Origin: Paucibacter sp. KCTC 42545
GTDB lineage: Bacteria > Pseudomonadota > Gammaproteobacteria > Burkholderiales > Burkholderiaceae_C
NCBI RefSeq assembly: GCF_001477625.1
Contig: NZ_CP013692.1
Span: 4,898,001 to 4,962,000, forward strand
Length of the DNA stretch: 64,000 nucleotides
Direction of reading: 5' to 3'
Position 1 is the first letter of the stretch. Every line of letters starts with the position of its first letter. The position numbers were made by a program, and so were the translations under genes. The notes under the pieces are model-generated. The model was not told where the DNA came from. It did no database searches and saw only the letters and a program-made list of their open reading frames with translations. Below, one piece after another: positions 1 through 10,336 of the stretch.

Positions 1-1
1 T

Positions 2-1882
2 GTCACACGCGACTTGACGGCTTATGCCGACGTGATGCTGTCCAAGACCACGACCGAGTCTTTGGTCACGCCGCGTGCCCTGACCACCAGCTTGTTCACC
101 CAAAGCACCGCCAAGAACGCCGTACAGTGGCCCAAGCTGGATGGCACGATGCAGAGCTTCCCGGCCATCGTGCTGCCGGTGGGACACCCGGACAACCCGA
201 CCAATGGCCGGGCCAAGCCCGAGGCGGTGCAACTGCTTTACCGCTTTGCCGACATCCAGCGCAGCGACACCACCGAGCTGCAAGCCTCGCGCTTCACCGT
301 GGGCCTGGAAGGCGCAGTGGGCGATTGGGACATCGACAGCGCCCTGCTTTACAGCCGCCAGAACATGAGCCGTGTGCGTGGCAACGAGCTGCGCGCTTCC
401 CTGCTGAGCAAGGCCATTGCCGACAAGACCTATCGTTTCAGCAAGGCCAATGACGCCGCGGCCATCGCCAGCGTGGCCTCGGACGCCGTCATCGACGGCA
501 AGGCCAGCATCGCTTCGGTCGATCTGCGCGCCAGCCGCCTCTGGTTTGATATGGCCGGTGGCAAGGCCGGTGTGGCCTTGGGTGCTGAATTCCGCCGTGA
601 GACCTTGGACTCTGTGCCTGATAACGCTTATCAAAGCGGTGACTTCATTGGTCTGGTGGCCAACGGCGCTTCGGGTACTCGCAACTCCACCGCGCTATTT
701 GGTGAGTTGAGCCTGCCGGTGCTGAAGGACCTGGAAGTGCAGGCCGCCCTGCGTGCTGAGCGTTACAGCGACTTCGGCAATGCGAACACCGGCAAGCTGG
801 GCTTCAAGTGGACGGCGGTGCCTTCGGCCATGCTGGTGCGCGGCACGGTGGCCACGGGCTTCCGTGCGCCCTCGATCTCGCAGATCGGCACTTCCTACGC
901 CTCTTCCTTCCACTCCTTCGGTTCTTACGCGGTGGTGGATCCGCTGCGTTGCGACACCAGCAATCCCGCCAAGCCCATCAGCAAGGCCGATCCGGCCAAT
1001 AACCGCGACTGCAATGTGCTGGGCTTTAGCTCGCGCACGCCCAACCCAGGCAGCATCGCCACCACCATCGCGGCGAATCCGGACCTGAAGCCGGAGACCT
1101 CCAAGTCTGCGACCCTGGGCCTGGTGTTCTCGCCCAGCAAAGCGGTGGATCTGAGTCTGGATGCCTGGTACTTCGAGCGCCAGAACGAGATCCGCAGCCA
1201 GCGCGGTGTGGACATCATGGAAGACGCGGCCAAGAACCCCGGCGCGCCTAACCCGCAGATCGTGCGCGATCCCAATCCCACGACCTGGTTGCCAGGTGTG
1301 GCCAATAGCGGGCCCATCTTGATGTTGGTGCGCCAGTACGGCAATTACAACTGGACCAAGACCGGCGGCCTGGACTATGACCTGACCGTGCGCTTCCCTG
1401 ATACCGAGCTGGGTCGCTTCAAGCTCAAGGTGGATGGCACTTACACCCGCCGCTACGACTACAAGATCCTGGCCAGCAGCGACGTCACCTACGCCGTGGG
1501 TACGACCAATTCGGATGTGCCCAAGACCAAGGTCAAGGCCACACTGTCTTGGGAAGCCGGCAATTGGGACAGCTTTGCCCGGGTCTCGCACTCCGATGGC
1601 CTGAAGCGCTCCACCACCGACACCTGCCTGAGCTCGACCTCGGCGTCCAACACCTTGCTGCGCGACAACGGCTATTGCTACAACACGCCGCAGCAGTCCT
1701 TGGACCTGGGTACGACCTATCGCGGCTTCAAGAACTTGGCCTTGTCGGCCACGGTCTTGAACGTGATGGGCAGCTATGGCTTCAGCTCAGGCGTGCCCTC
1801 GGTGTTCAATTATTACGACCAAGGCGCGACCGACCAGTTGGGCCGCCGTTACACCATCAGCGCCAGCTATTCTTTTGATTGA
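2..1882 (+). CDS. TonB-dependent outer membrane receptor, 5' end missing
   Basis: The frame is open from base 2 with no credible start, so the N-terminus (signal peptide and most of the plug) lies outside the window; 626 residues are visible. Two motifs typical of TonB-dependent receptor barrels can be read: GFRAPS about residue 288 and NPDLKPETS about residue 360. The protein ends in alternating strands with an aromatic residue near the terminus (SYSFD), as expected for insertion by the Bam complex. Family role: energised uptake of large or scarce ligands across the outer membrane. The ligand cannot be read from sequence. The secreted S9 peptidase downstream hints at a peptide-related substrate, which is inference. 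A terminator follows the stop. Confidence 0.9.
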   Translation, partial: VTRDLTAYADVMLSKTTTESLVTPRALTTSLFTQSTAKNAVQWPKLDGTMQSFPAIVLPVGHPDNPTNGRAKPEAVQLLYRFADIQRSDTTELQASRFTVGLEGAVGDWDIDSALLYSRQNMSRVRGNELRASLLSKAIADKTYRFSKANDAAAIASVASDAVIDGKASIASVDLRASRLWFDMAGGKAGVALGAEFRRETLDSVPDNAYQSGDFIGLVANGASGTRNSTALFGELSLPVLKDLEVQAALRAERYSDFGNANTGKLGFKWTAVPSAMLVRGTVATGFRAPSISQIGTSYASSFHSFGSYAVVDPLRCDTSNPAKPISKADPANNRDCNVLGFSSRTPNPGSIATTIAANPDLKPETSKSATLGLVFSPSKAVDLSLDAWYFERQNEIRSQRGVDIMEDAAKNPGAPNPQIVRDPNPTTWLPGVANSGPILMLVRQYGNYNWTKTGGLDYDLTVRFPDTELGRFKLKVDGTYTRRYDYKILASSDVTYAVGTTNSDVPKTKVKATLSWEAGNWDSFARVSHSDGLKRSTTDTCLSSTSASNTLLRDNGYCYNTPQQSLDLGTTYRGFKNLALSATVLNVMGSYGFSSGVPSVFNYYDQGATDQLGRRYTISASYSFD

Positions 1883-1935
1883 GGCCTGATGATGGGCGGT
1901 GCTGCCGAGGCAAGCTCGGCGGGCCGTCGTTCGCC

Positions 1936-1971
1936 AAGGGTCAATGCATTTGCATTGGCCCTTGTTTTCTT
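1936..1971 (+). terminator. Rho-independent terminator after the TonB receptor
   Basis: A 12-bp stem (AAGGGTCAATGC with GCATTGGCCCTT, one G-U pair) closes an ATTT loop and is followed by a T-rich run (GTTTTCTT). It separates the receptor from the S9 peptidase gene, so the two are probably transcribed separately or with attenuated read-through. Confidence 0.75.
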
Positions 1972-1991
1972 GAGCTGGCGAAAGGCCGGAA

Positions 1992-4067
1992 ATGAAGAAG
2001 TACCAAAGAACTTTGCAGGCTTGGCTGGTCGTGCTGCTGCTCAGCGCCTTCACGCCGGGTTCACTATTTGCGCAAGAGCGTCGCTTGGAGCCCGGCCCCA
2101 GTCTCATCGCCGAGGGCATTCCGACCCTGTTCAAAACCAGCCAGCCGGCGGCCAAGGAGTTTGTCAGCGCGCGCTTCGTCGACTGGCACCCCCTGCGGCG
2201 CGAAATGCTGGTGCTGGCCCAGGCCGGTGGCAGCCTGCAATTGCACCTATTGAATGCCCCTGGCGCCAAGCCACGCGCCTTGACCGAAGGGCGCGACGCA
2301 GTGGCCCAAGCCAGTTGGGAGCCGGAGCGCGGCGAGTATCTGGTTTTCAGCCGTGACCAGGGTGGGGACGAGGCCTTTCAGCTCTATCGCCTGAAGCCCT
2401 CTGCCCAGGCCGAGCCCTTGGCGCAGCCGCTGCGCATCAGTGGCGCGGAGGGCCGAGTCAGCGATTATCAGTTCCTGCCCCAGGGCCGCGGCTTGGTCTA
2501 TTTGTGGGAGCGCTTGAATCGCCAGTCCGAGGCGGGCGCCAAGGCCGCGCGGCCGCTGAGTCGCTTGATGTGGGTGGATCCCGCGCAAGCGCCGCCCCAG
2601 CCGCGCGAGTTGGCGGCGGTGGAGGGCGGGCGTTTTACCGATTTGGCCGTCAGCAGCGGCGGGAGCATTCTGATCCTTCGCACCGTGCAGGGGCGCAGCC
2701 AGCTCTTGCGTTTTGAAATGGATGGCAAGCCCGGTCGGCCGCTCGGCGCTGCCCAAGACAAGGCCGAGGAAGATGTTGAGCAAGCCCTGGCACTCGCGCC
2801 GACCGATGCGCTCTGGCGCCGGCAGGCGCTCAAATCAGACTACCGCCATCTGGTGCGCCTGGACCTGGTCAGCGGCCAACGCCAGCCCTGGCTCAGCGAG
2901 ATGCAGTCGGACCTGGAGGCCTTGGCCGTGCCGCCCCGCGCGGACGGCCGGCCATTGGCCTTGTTGAACAATGAGCAAGGCATATCGGTCTTGCGCTTGT
3001 TCGATCCGCTGCAGGCCCAGACACCGCCGCGCCGGGTCTTGACCCAGTTGCCGGCCGGCGTCACGCGCAATCTGCGCTGGCATGGCACCTTGCCCTTGCT
3101 GGGCTTTGAACATGCTTCGGCCCAAAGCCCTGGTCGCATTTATGCCTATGACAGCCAGACCGAAGAGCTCCAGCTCTGGGCCGGCCGCCAGGAGGTGGGC
3201 AGCGGGGCGGAGTACAGCAGCCTGCAGTGGAAGAGCTTTGATGGCTTGCAGATATCAGGCCTGCACATCGCGCCGCCCGCCCGCTTTCAAGGCCCGCGGC
3301 CGGTTTACATCAGCATCCACGGCGGCCCGTCCTCGCAGTCAAGGCCCGGCTATTTGAATGCGACCCTGCGCCATCTGGTCGAGGTCATGGGCATGCATGT
3401 GATCCTGCCCAATGTGCGTGGCTCGGACGGCTTCGGCAAAAAGTTCCTGGGCCTGGACAACGGCCGCCGCCGCGAGGATTCGGTCAAGGACATCAGCGCC
3501 TTGCTGGATCTGATCGCCAGCCGCAGCGATATGGATGCGGCCAAGGTCGTGGTCGCGGGCGGCAGCTATGGTGGCTATATGGCGCTGGCCGTCGCGGTGC
3601 ATGAATCCAAGCGCATCGCCGGCAGCATCTGCCGGGTCGGCATCGCCAATTTCGTCTCCTTCTTGGAGAACACCGAGAGCTATCGCCGCGACAACCGGCG
3701 CGCCGAGTACGGCGACGAGCGCGAGCCCAAGATGCGCGAGTTCTTGCAGCGGATCTCGCCCCTGAACCGGGCGGATGCAGTCAAGAAGCCGCTCTTCATC
3801 GTGCATGGTCGCAATGACCCGCGTGTGCCTTATGCGGAGGCGCAGCAGATGGTGCAGGCGGTGCGTGCACACGGCACGCCGGTGTGGTTCTTGACCGCTG
3901 AGGACGAGGGGCACAGCTTCACCAAGGCGGATAACCGCGACTATTTGTTCCAGGCCACGCTGGAGTTTGTGCGGCGTGTCACTGCCGCACCGCCCGATGC
4001 CGCTGGAGCCAAACCTGAAAGCGATGCCTTGGTCAAGACCCCAGTTGTTTTAGCAAAAGACGATTGA
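1992..4067 (+). CDS. S9 family serine peptidase (prolyl oligopeptidase/acylaminoacyl peptidase type), secreted
   Basis: 691 residues. An N-terminal signal peptide (positive MKKYQR, hydrophobic stretch to about residue 27, LFAQ before the cleavage site) predicts export. The middle is a degenerate beta-propeller-like region. The C-terminal third is an alpha/beta hydrolase with GGSYGG carrying the nucleophile Ser525, Asp609 in GRNDPRVP and His641 in DEGHSF, so the catalytic triad is complete. Family role: cleavage of short peptides, here probably in the periplasm. It lies 3' of a TonB receptor, but a terminator intervenes. Its stop abuts the leader of the first kup gene. Confidence 0.9.
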   Translation: MKKYQRTLQAWLVVLLLSAFTPGSLFAQERRLEPGPSLIAEGIPTLFKTSQPAAKEFVSARFVDWHPLRREMLVLAQAGGSLQLHLLNAPGAKPRALTEGRDAVAQASWEPERGEYLVFSRDQGGDEAFQLYRLKPSAQAEPLAQPLRISGAEGRVSDYQFLPQGRGLVYLWERLNRQSEAGAKAARPLSRLMWVDPAQAPPQPRELAAVEGGRFTDLAVSSGGSILILRTVQGRSQLLRFEMDGKPGRPLGAAQDKAEEDVEQALALAPTDALWRRQALKSDYRHLVRLDLVSGQRQPWLSEMQSDLEALAVPPRADGRPLALLNNEQGISVLRLFDPLQAQTPPRRVLTQLPAGVTRNLRWHGTLPLLGFEHASAQSPGRIYAYDSQTEELQLWAGRQEVGSGAEYSSLQWKSFDGLQISGLHIAPPARFQGPRPVYISIHGGPSSQSRPGYLNATLRHLVEVMGMHVILPNVRGSDGFGKKFLGLDNGRRREDSVKDISALLDLIASRSDMDAAKVVVAGGSYGGYMALAVAVHESKRIAGSICRVGIANFVSFLENTESYRRDNRRAEYGDEREPKMREFLQRISPLNRADAVKKPLFIVHGRNDPRVPYAEAQQMVQAVRAHGTPVWFLTAEDEGHSFTKADNRDYLFQATLEFVRRVTAAPPDAAGAKPESDALVKTPVVLAKDD

Positions 4068-4100
4068 CGCGCTGCAGCAAAGCAAGCGCAAAATGGCGTT
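4064..4100 (+). promoter_or_regulatory. Leader block shared by both kup genes (copy before kup 1)
   Basis: TTGACG at 4064-4069 followed by GCAGCAAAGCAAGCGCAAAATG matches 6094-6126 (TTGATG, then GCAGCAAAACAAGGCGCAGAATG). The two blocks lie 42-46 bp before the GTG starts. TTGACG with CAAAAT could be a sigma-70 promoter, but the 19-20 bp spacing is longer than ideal. Conservation between paralogues suggests function or simply recent duplication. Confidence 0.4.
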
Positions 4101-4135
4101 TTGTTCTGACGCTGCCTAGTTCGCAGCAACATCAC

Positions 4136-6019
4136 GTGAGTTCACCCAATTCGTCGCATTCGCCATCGGCCATGGCCGGTTTGACCCTGGGGGCCCTTGG
4201 CGTCGTCTATGGCGACATTGGTACCAGCCCGCTGTACGCCTTGAAAGAGGTGTTCCATGGCGGCCATGTTGCGCCGACGCCCGACAACATCCTGGGCGTG
4301 CTCTCGCTGCTGTTCTGGACGATGACCATCATCGTCTCGCTCAAGTACGTGCTGCTGATCCTGCGTGCCGACAACAACGGCGAAGGTGGCTTGATCGCCA
4401 TGCTGGCGCTGGCCACCAATGCGGTGAATGGCAAGCCGGCGCTGCGGCGCCGCTTGATGCTGGTCGGCATGTTCGGCACCGCGATTTTTTTTGGTGATGC
4501 GGTCATTACTCCGGCCATGACAGTGTTGGGCGCGGTCGAGGGCATTGATGTCTACGCCCCGGAGTTTCATGAGGCCATCCTGCCGCTGACCCTTTTGGTG
4601 CTGGCGGGCTTGTTTGCCGTGCAGCGCATGGGCACAGGCGGCATCGGCAAGGCCTTCGGGCCGGTGATGGTGCTGTGGTTTGTCAGCCTGGCCTTGCTGG
4701 GCCTGCCGCATGTGTTGGAGAACCCGCAGGTTTTGGCGGCGATCAATCCGGCCTATGCCCTGGCCTTTTGCATGACCCACAAGCTGGTGGCTTTCATTGC
4801 CCTGGGTGCTGTGGTGCTGGTGGTCACCGGCGGCGAAGCCCTGTACGCCGACTTGGGCCACTTTGGCAAAAAGCCGATCCGCATTGCCTGGTACGGCATC
4901 GTCATGCCTTCGCTGGTGATCAACTATTTCGGCCAAGGGGCGATGCTGTTGGAGAGCCCCGAGGGCATTAAGAACCCCTTCTTTTTGTTGGCACCCAGCT
5001 GGGCCGAGATTCCCTTGTTCGTGCTGGCCACGCTGGCGGCCATCGTGGCCTCGCAGGCCTTGATCACGGCCGCGTTTTCGGTCACCAAGCAGGCCGTGCA
5101 GCTGGGCTTGCTGCCACGCATGCGCATCCTGCACACCTCGGTGCGTGACACCGGGCAGATCTATGTGCCCTTTGTGAACTGGGGCCTGTTTGTTTTCATC
5201 GTCTTGGCGGTGGTCTTGTTCGGCTCCTCCAGCAAGCTGGCAGGGGCCTACGGCATTGCCGTCACCATCGACATGACCATCACGACGGTGATGACCTTCT
5301 TCGTCATTCGCTACGGCTGGAAATACCCCTTGCCGCTGTGCCTTCTGGCCACGGGCTTTTTCTTCGTCATCGACCTGACCTTCCTCGCCTCCAATATGCT
5401 CAAGTTGGTGGCCGGCGGCTGGTTCCCGCTGATGATTGGCATCGCCATGTTCACCTTGATGCTGACCTGGAAGCAGGGCCGGCGCCTGCTCAGCAACCGG
5501 CTGCGTGACGATGCCATTGAGCTGAAGAGCTTTTTGGAAGCCATCTTCATCAGCCCGCCGCTGCGGGTGCCGGGCACCGCGGTGTTCTTGGCGGCCGAGG
5601 CCGGCGTGACGCCCAACGCTTTGATGCACAACCTCAAGCACAACAAGATCTTGCATGCGCAGAACTTGTTCGTGACCGTCAAGCACCACGAAGTGCCTTG
5701 GGTGGCGCCCGAGCAGCGTCTGAGCTTTGAGAACCTGGGCAATGATTGTTGGACGGTCAGCCTGCACTTCGGCTTCATGAACGAGCCCGACGTGCCCGTG
5801 GCCCTGCAGCTATTGCGCCAGCACGGGGTGCAGATGGAGGAGATGGAGACGAGCTACTTCCTGTCGCGCGACATCGTCATCCCCACCATCGGCAGCGGCA
5901 TGGCGCTGTGGCGCGAGAAGCTGTTCGCCAATATGCACCGCAATGCGGCGGCAGCGGCTGACTTTTTGCACCTGCCCACCAACCGGATCGTGGAGCTGGG
6001 GTCTAAGGTCGAAATCTGA
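4136..6019 (+). CDS. kup: Kup-type potassium uptake protein, copy 1
   Basis: Low-affinity K+/H+ symporter of the KUP/HAK family in the inner membrane. The signature [27 protein letters not shown] stretch begins near residue 17, about twelve hydrophobic segments follow, and a soluble C-terminal domain ends in [10 protein letters not shown] choose GTG 4136 because it gives 627 residues, exactly the length of the neighbouring copy from its equivalent GTG, and both begin Val-Ser-Ser. Upstream in-frame codons reach 4064 but overlap the preceding gene, and ATG 4172 would leave too short an N-terminus. The ribosome site is weak. Tandem paralogue of the gene at 6171; see findings. Confidence 0.93.
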   Translation: MSSPNSSHSPSAMAGLTLGALGVVYGDIGTSPLYALKEVFHGGHVAPTPDNILGVLSLLFWTMTIIVSLKYVLLILRADNNGEGGLIAMLALATNAVNGKPALRRRLMLVGMFGTAIFFGDAVITPAMTVLGAVEGIDVYAPEFHEAILPLTLLVLAGLFAVQRMGTGGIGKAFGPVMVLWFVSLALLGLPHVLENPQVLAAINPAYALAFCMTHKLVAFIALGAVVLVVTGGEALYADLGHFGKKPIRIAWYGIVMPSLVINYFGQGAMLLESPEGIKNPFFLLAPSWAEIPLFVLATLAAIVASQALITAAFSVTKQAVQLGLLPRMRILHTSVRDTGQIYVPFVNWGLFVFIVLAVVLFGSSSKLAGAYGIAVTIDMTITTVMTFFVIRYGWKYPLPLCLLATGFFFVIDLTFLASNMLKLVAGGWFPLMIGIAMFTLMLTWKQGRRLLSNRLRDDAIELKSFLEAIFISPPLRVPGTAVFLAAEAGVTPNALMHNLKHNKILHAQNLFVTVKHHEVPWVAPEQRLSFENLGNDCWTVSLHFGFMNEPDVPVALQLLRQHGVQMEEMETSYFLSRDIVIPTIGSGMALWREKLFANMHRNAAAAADFLHLPTNRIVELGSKVEI

Positions 6020-6093
6020 TTGCGCAAGCGCCTGAGTGCCGCCGCCCCGCTCGCGGCTGCACTTCTGCAGCGCCTTGGCAACAGCCATTGAAT

Positions 6094-6126
6094 TTGATGC
6101 GGTGCAGCAAAACAAGGCGCAGAATG
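6094..6126 (+). promoter_or_regulatory. Leader block shared by both kup genes (copy before kup 2)
   Basis: Counterpart of the block at 4064-4100: TTGATG at 6094-6099 and CAGAAT at 6120-6125 with the same GCAGCAAA core. It would give the second kup its own transcript start. Confidence 0.4.
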
Positions 6127-6170
6127 CCTGTTTTCGATCAAGACGGCGCATCGTGGCGCCGCGCAAATCT

Positions 6171-8054
6171 GTGAGTTCTGAAACTACTGCGCACGGCAAA
6201 TCGGCACTGGCTGGCTTGACCCTGGGGGCGCTCGGCGTCGTTTACGGCGACATCGGTACCAGCCCGCTCTATGCCTTGAAAGAGGTGTTCAACGCGGGGC
6301 ATGTGCCGCTCACACCGGCCAATATCATCGGCATCTTGTCGCTGGTGTTCTGGACCCTGACCATCGTCGTGTCCTTGAAGTATGTGACCCTGATCATGCG
6401 GGCCAGCAACAAGGGCGAAGGCGGCACCATGGCCTTGCTGGCGCTGGCCGGCACGGCGGTGGCAGACCGGCCGCGCTTGAAGCTGGCCCTGCTCCTGATG
6501 GGCATCCTGGGCGCGGCCATGTTTTATGGCGACGGGGTGATCACCCCAGCAATTTCGGTCTTGTCCGCAATCGAAGGCCTGGAGTTGGCCACGCCCGCTT
6601 TCAAGCCCTATGTGGTGCCCATCACCCTGGGCATTTTGTTTGGCCTTTACGCCATCCAGAAGCACGGCACCGGCGCCATGGGCGTGGTGTTTGGCCCCAT
6701 CACCTTGATTTGGTTCTTGGTGATTGCCTACTTCGGTGTGGTCTGGACCCTGCGTGAGCCCGCCGTGCTGGCCGCCATCAACCCGCTGCTGGCGCTGGAA
6801 TTCGCCTTGACCCACGGCCATGTCACCTTGGTGGTGCTGGGCGCGGTGTTTCTGTCGGTCACCGGCGCTGAGGCCTTGTATGCCGATATGGGCCACTTCG
6901 GCCCCAAGCCCATCCGCCTGGCCTGGTTCGGCCTGGTCTGGCCGGCCTTGTTGATGAACTATTTCGGCCAGGGCGCCTTGCTGCTGTCCAACCCCGCGGC
7001 GGTGGAGAACCCCTTCTTCTTGATGGTGCCCGAGGGCTTGCTGCTGCCCATGGTCGGCCTGGCCACCATGGCCACGGTGATTGCCTCGCAAGCCACCATT
7101 TCCGGTACCTTCTCTGTTACCAAGCAAGCGATTCAGCTGGGCTATCTGCCGCGCATGCGGGTGATTCACACCTCCATCAAGGAAACCGGCCAGATCTACA
7201 TCCCTGCGGTCAACTGGATGCAATTCGGCGCCATCGTGGCGGCTGTGGCTTTGTTCGGCTCTTCGTCCGCCCTGGCCACGGCCTACGGCATTGCGGTCAC
7301 GGCCACCATGGTCTTGACCACCTTGATGACCTTCTTTGTCACCCGCTACTTGTGGAAGTACCCGGCTTGGCTGTGTTTTGGGGCCACCGCCTTCTTCTTG
7401 TCGATTGAGCTGGTGTTCCTGTCCTCCAACGTCCTCAAGGTGTTCTCGGGCGGCTGGTTCACGCTGGCGATTGCGGGCGCGGTGTTCACCGTGATGCTGA
7501 CCTGGAAGCAGGGACGGCGTTTGCTCAGCGACAAGCTGCGTGAGGATGCGATCGACCTGAAGAGTTTCCTCGACGCTGTGTTCATCAGCCCGCCGCACCG
7601 TGTGGTGGGCTCGGCCGTGTTTTTGTCCGCCGAGCCGGGCATGACGCCCAATGCCTTGCTGCACAACCTCAAGCACAACAAGGTGCTGCACGAGCAAAAC
7701 ATCTTCGTCACTGTCAAGCATCACGAAGTGCCTTGGGTGACGGCAGCGGAGCGAGTTCATATCGAAGAGCTGGGCAACCGCTGCTGGCAAGTCAGCCTGA
7801 ACTTCGGCTTCAAGGATGAACCCGATGTGCCCGCCGCGCTGACCCTTTTGGCCAAGCATGATGTGCAGCTGGACGATATGGAAACCAGTTACTTCCTGTC
7901 TCGTGACATCGTCATTCCCACCATCGGCAGCGGCATGGCCTTGTGGCGCGAAAAGCTCTTCGCCAGCATGCACCGCAACGCGGCGGCGGCGGCCGACTTC
8001 CTGCACCTGCCCGCCAACCGGATTGTGGAGCTGGGCTCCAAAGTGCAAATCTAA
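6171..8054 (+). CDS. kup: Kup-type potassium uptake protein, copy 2
   Basis: Second KUP family transporter of 627 residues, in tandem with and highly similar over its whole length to the copy at 4136. Shared landmarks are the N-terminal [19 protein letters not shown] segment, GEGG after the second membrane helix, and an almost identical C-terminus ending VELGSKVQI. The GTG 6171 start ([10 protein letters not shown]) matches the first copy in position and wording (GTGAGTTC in both). Differences cluster in the membrane loops and N-terminus, so the pair may differ in affinity, pH range or regulation; that is inference. The 151-bp gap carries a leader resembling the one before copy 1. Confidence 0.93.
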   Translation: MSSETTAHGKSALAGLTLGALGVVYGDIGTSPLYALKEVFNAGHVPLTPANIIGILSLVFWTLTIVVSLKYVTLIMRASNKGEGGTMALLALAGTAVADRPRLKLALLLMGILGAAMFYGDGVITPAISVLSAIEGLELATPAFKPYVVPITLGILFGLYAIQKHGTGAMGVVFGPITLIWFLVIAYFGVVWTLREPAVLAAINPLLALEFALTHGHVTLVVLGAVFLSVTGAEALYADMGHFGPKPIRLAWFGLVWPALLMNYFGQGALLLSNPAAVENPFFLMVPEGLLLPMVGLATMATVIASQATISGTFSVTKQAIQLGYLPRMRVIHTSIKETGQIYIPAVNWMQFGAIVAAVALFGSSSALATAYGIAVTATMVLTTLMTFFVTRYLWKYPAWLCFGATAFFLSIELVFLSSNVLKVFSGGWFTLAIAGAVFTVMLTWKQGRRLLSDKLREDAIDLKSFLDAVFISPPHRVVGSAVFLSAEPGMTPNALLHNLKHNKVLHEQNIFVTVKHHEVPWVTAAERVHIEELGNRCWQVSLNFGFKDEPDVPAALTLLAKHDVQLDDMETSYFLSRDIVIPTIGSGMALWREKLFASMHRNAAAAADFLHLPANRIVELGSKVQI

Positions 8055-8056
8055 TA

Positions 8057-8280
8057 GCTTTGCGGGACAGACCGCCCGAGGGGGTACCCCGAGTAGCTCT
8101 GTCCCCAACTGATCAGAAGCCTTGCGGGACAGGCCGCCCGAGGGTACCCCCGAGTAGCTCTGCTTGGCCGCTGGCAGGCGGCCAAGCCTCCGTCAGGCGC
8201 CAATCAGGCCGCAGGGCCTGCTTGGGTCCGGACGAAGTCCCCAACTGACTAGACGCTTTGCGGGACAGACCGCCCAGCTC
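8057..8280. repeat. Cluster of three short repeat units with two hairpins between convergent genes
   Basis: A GC-rich unit (TTGCGGGACAG[A/G]CCGCCC, then a GGTACCCC/GAGTAGCTCTG half, then TCCCCAACTGA) occurs at 8057-8112, 8119-8161 and, truncated, 8238-8280. Between units 2 and 3 lie a perfect 10-bp stem (GCTTGGCCGC/GCGGCCAAGC, 8162-8187) and a 6-bp stem with GCAG loop (8205-8220). No T-run follows, so these are not typical Rho-independent terminators, although they sit where convergent transcripts from kup and the amidotransferase end. It may be a REP-like family. Confidence 0.7.
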
Positions 8281-8283
8281 GGT

Positions 8284-9054
8284 TTAAGCCAGCGCCTCGC
8301 TGCGCTGCCCCTCTTCCGACAAGTGCACCACCATGCCCTGCGGAATCAGCTCCCAGCCCTCGTGCTCGCCTTCCAGCGGCTCCGAGGCGATCACATGGCC
8401 AAGCTCGCCATGCCGGTGAAGATAGAGGGTAGGGGCGCGCTTATCGCTGGAAAAGCGGAAGGCGTGAATGGACTTGCCATCGGCCAGCGCGGCCGAAAAG
8501 CGCAGGGGCTGGTCAATGCCCAGCACATGCATCATCGCCAGCGTCTCGTTGAGCACTTGGCCCACGGCCTGGGTGATGCTGTCGCCCATTTCCATGCGGT
8601 TGATGATCATCAGGAACAGCAGTTCCGAGTCGGTCGCGCCTTGGCGGTGGGCATAGAGATGATCTGACAGGCGCGACTCCATCGCACGGCGCAACTGGCC
8701 ATAACCGCCAATCTGGCCGTTGTGCATGAAGAGATAGGGGCCGTAGTGAAAAGGGTGGCAGTTCTGCCGCGCGATGCCGGTGCCGGTGGCGGCGCGCACA
8801 TGGGCAAAGAACAGCGGTGAGCGCACATTGCTGCACAGGGCCAGCAGGTTGTCGTCTGACCAGGCGGGCATCACCTCGCGGTAGATGCCGGGGCTGCTGC
8901 GCTCGCCATACCAGCCGATGCCGAAGCCGTCGCCATTGGTGACGGCCTTGGCCTCATCGGCCCGCAGCGACTGGCGCACCAAGGAGTGGCGCGGCGTGCA
9001 GACCAACTCTTCCAGAAAAATCGACTCACCCAGATAAGCAAGAAATCGGCACAT
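8284..9054 (-). CDS. Class II glutamine amidotransferase (YafJ-like)
   Basis: 256 residues beginning Met-Cys-Arg-Phe. Cys2 becomes the N-terminal nucleophile of Ntn-type glutamine amidotransferases after Met removal, which fixes the start. The HNGQIGGYG segment near residue 110 and the CHPFHYGPYLFMHNG region are typical of this fold. The family hydrolyses glutamine or a related amide to supply ammonia or act as a hydrolase; the physiological substrate of YafJ-like members is not settled. No synthetase partner is adjacent. It is transcribed divergently from the BenE-like gene with 69 bp between them. Confidence 0.88.
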   Translation of the reverse strand: MCRFLAYLGESIFLEELVCTPRHSLVRQSLRADEAKAVTNGDGFGIGWYGERSSPGIYREVMPAWSDDNLLALCSNVRSPLFFAHVRAATGTGIARQNCHPFHYGPYLFMHNGQIGGYGQLRRAMESRLSDHLYAHRQGATDSELLFLMIINRMEMGDSITQAVGQVLNETLAMMHVLGIDQPLRFSAALADGKSIHAFRFSSDKRAPTLYLHRHGELGHVIASEPLEGEHEGWELIPQGMVVHLSEEGQRSEALA

Positions 9055-9123
9055 AGGCGTCAGTTTGGCAGCAAGGCGTGGGGTCGGGAATCAGTAGAAC
9101 TGCGCTGTGCGAAAGCCTTCGCT

Positions 9124-10302
9124 ATGCTGGCGGGCATGACAAGCTGGCTTCGCGATCTTTCTGTTTCGGCTGTGGTGGCTGGTTTTGTAGCGGTTTTGGT
9201 GGGCTTCACCAGTTCGGTGGCCATCGTCTTTCAGGCCGCGCAGGCGCTGGGCGCCACGCCGGCGCAAACCAGTTCCTGGATGTGGGCCTTGGGCTTGGGC
9301 ATGGGCGTCACCAGCCTCGGTCTGTCGCTGTGGAGCCGCCAGCCGGTGCTGACCGCCTGGTCCACGCCCGGCGCGGCCCTGATCGCAGCCACCTCCGGCA
9401 TCCCCATGGCCGAGGCGATTGGCGCCTTCTTGGTCTGCGCCGCTTTGATCATCTTGTTCGGCACCACCGGTTGGTTCGAGCGTTTGATGGACCGCATCCC
9501 GCTGGCCGTGGCCTCGGCCCTGCTGGCCGGGGTGCTGGCGCGTTTTGGCCTGGACGCTGTCTTGACCGTCAAGACCGCGCCGCTGCTCGTGCTGAGCATG
9601 GCCGCGGCCTATCTGCTGGGCAAGCGCCTGTGGCCGCGCTATGCGGTGCCGGGAGTTTTGCTGGTGGGCGTGGCGGTGGCTGCCGGGCAAGGGCGCTTGC
9701 ATTGGGGTGCGGTGGAATGGGCTTGGGCGCAACCGGTCTGGACCACGCCGGCCTTTAGCGTGGCGGCCCTGATCGGTGTGGCGCTGCCGCTCTTCCTCGT
9801 CACCATGGCTTCGCAAAATCTGCCCGGCGTGGCCGCGCAGCGCGCCTCAGGCTATCGCGCGCCGGTGTCGCGCAGCATCACGGTGACAGGTCTTGCCAGC
9901 CTGCTGCTGGCGCCTTTCGGTGGCTATGCCTTCAACCTCGCGGCCATCACGGCGGCGATCTGCATGGGCCCCGAGGCGCATGCCGACCCGCGCCGCCGCT
10001 ACCTGGCCGCTTGCGCGGCCGGGGTGTTCTACATCGCCGTGGGCCTGGCCGGTGGCGCGGTGGTGGGCTTGCTGGTGGCCTTTCCGCGTGAGTTGGTGGC
10101 GGCGATTGCCGGCCTGGCTTTGCTGGGCACCATCGCTGGCGGGCTGAGCGCCGCGCTGAAGGAAGAAAAGCACCGCGACGCCGCCATCCTGACCTTTCTG
10201 GTCACGCTCTCCGGCCTGAATCTGCTCGGCATTGGGTCGGCGTTCTGGGGCGTGGTGGCCGGCAGTGTGGCGCTATTGGTGCAACACTTGCGTTCGAGAT
10301 AA
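9124..10302 (+). CDS. Benzoate/H+ symporter BenE family transporter
   Basis: 392 residues, almost entirely hydrophobic, with about twelve membrane segments. The stretches LTAWSTPGAALIAATSG and ALPLFLVTMASQNLPGVAA match the BenE/YdcO family closely along the full length. Start at ATG 9124 is preferred for a GAAAG eight bases upstream; ATG 9136 is possible (388 residues). Family role: proton-coupled uptake of benzoate or a similar carboxylate at the inner membrane. No benzoate catabolic genes are present in the window, so the substrate is open. The 3' end lies 34 bp before gshB. Confidence 0.88.
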   Translation: MLAGMTSWLRDLSVSAVVAGFVAVLVGFTSSVAIVFQAAQALGATPAQTSSWMWALGLGMGVTSLGLSLWSRQPVLTAWSTPGAALIAATSGIPMAEAIGAFLVCAALIILFGTTGWFERLMDRIPLAVASALLAGVLARFGLDAVLTVKTAPLLVLSMAAAYLLGKRLWPRYAVPGVLLVGVAVAAGQGRLHWGAVEWAWAQPVWTTPAFSVAALIGVALPLFLVTMASQNLPGVAAQRASGYRAPVSRSITVTGLASLLLAPFGGYAFNLAAITAAICMGPEAHADPRRRYLAACAAGVFYIAVGLAGGAVVGLLVAFPRELVAAIAGLALLGTIAGGLSAALKEEKHRDAAILTFLVTLSGLNLLGIGSAFWGVVAGSVALLVQHLRSR

Positions 10303-10336
10303 AGACTGATTGAATGATTGACTGGAAGCTATTGCC

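Noticed and set aside
6138..8108. Minus-strand open frame of 656 codons across kup copy 2 (and one of 541 codons, 4142-5767, across copy 1)
   Set aside because: Composition is dominated by Gln, His, Gly and Arg, as expected from the antisense of a GC-rich membrane-protein gene. It has no domain and the sense frame is an unmistakable Kup.
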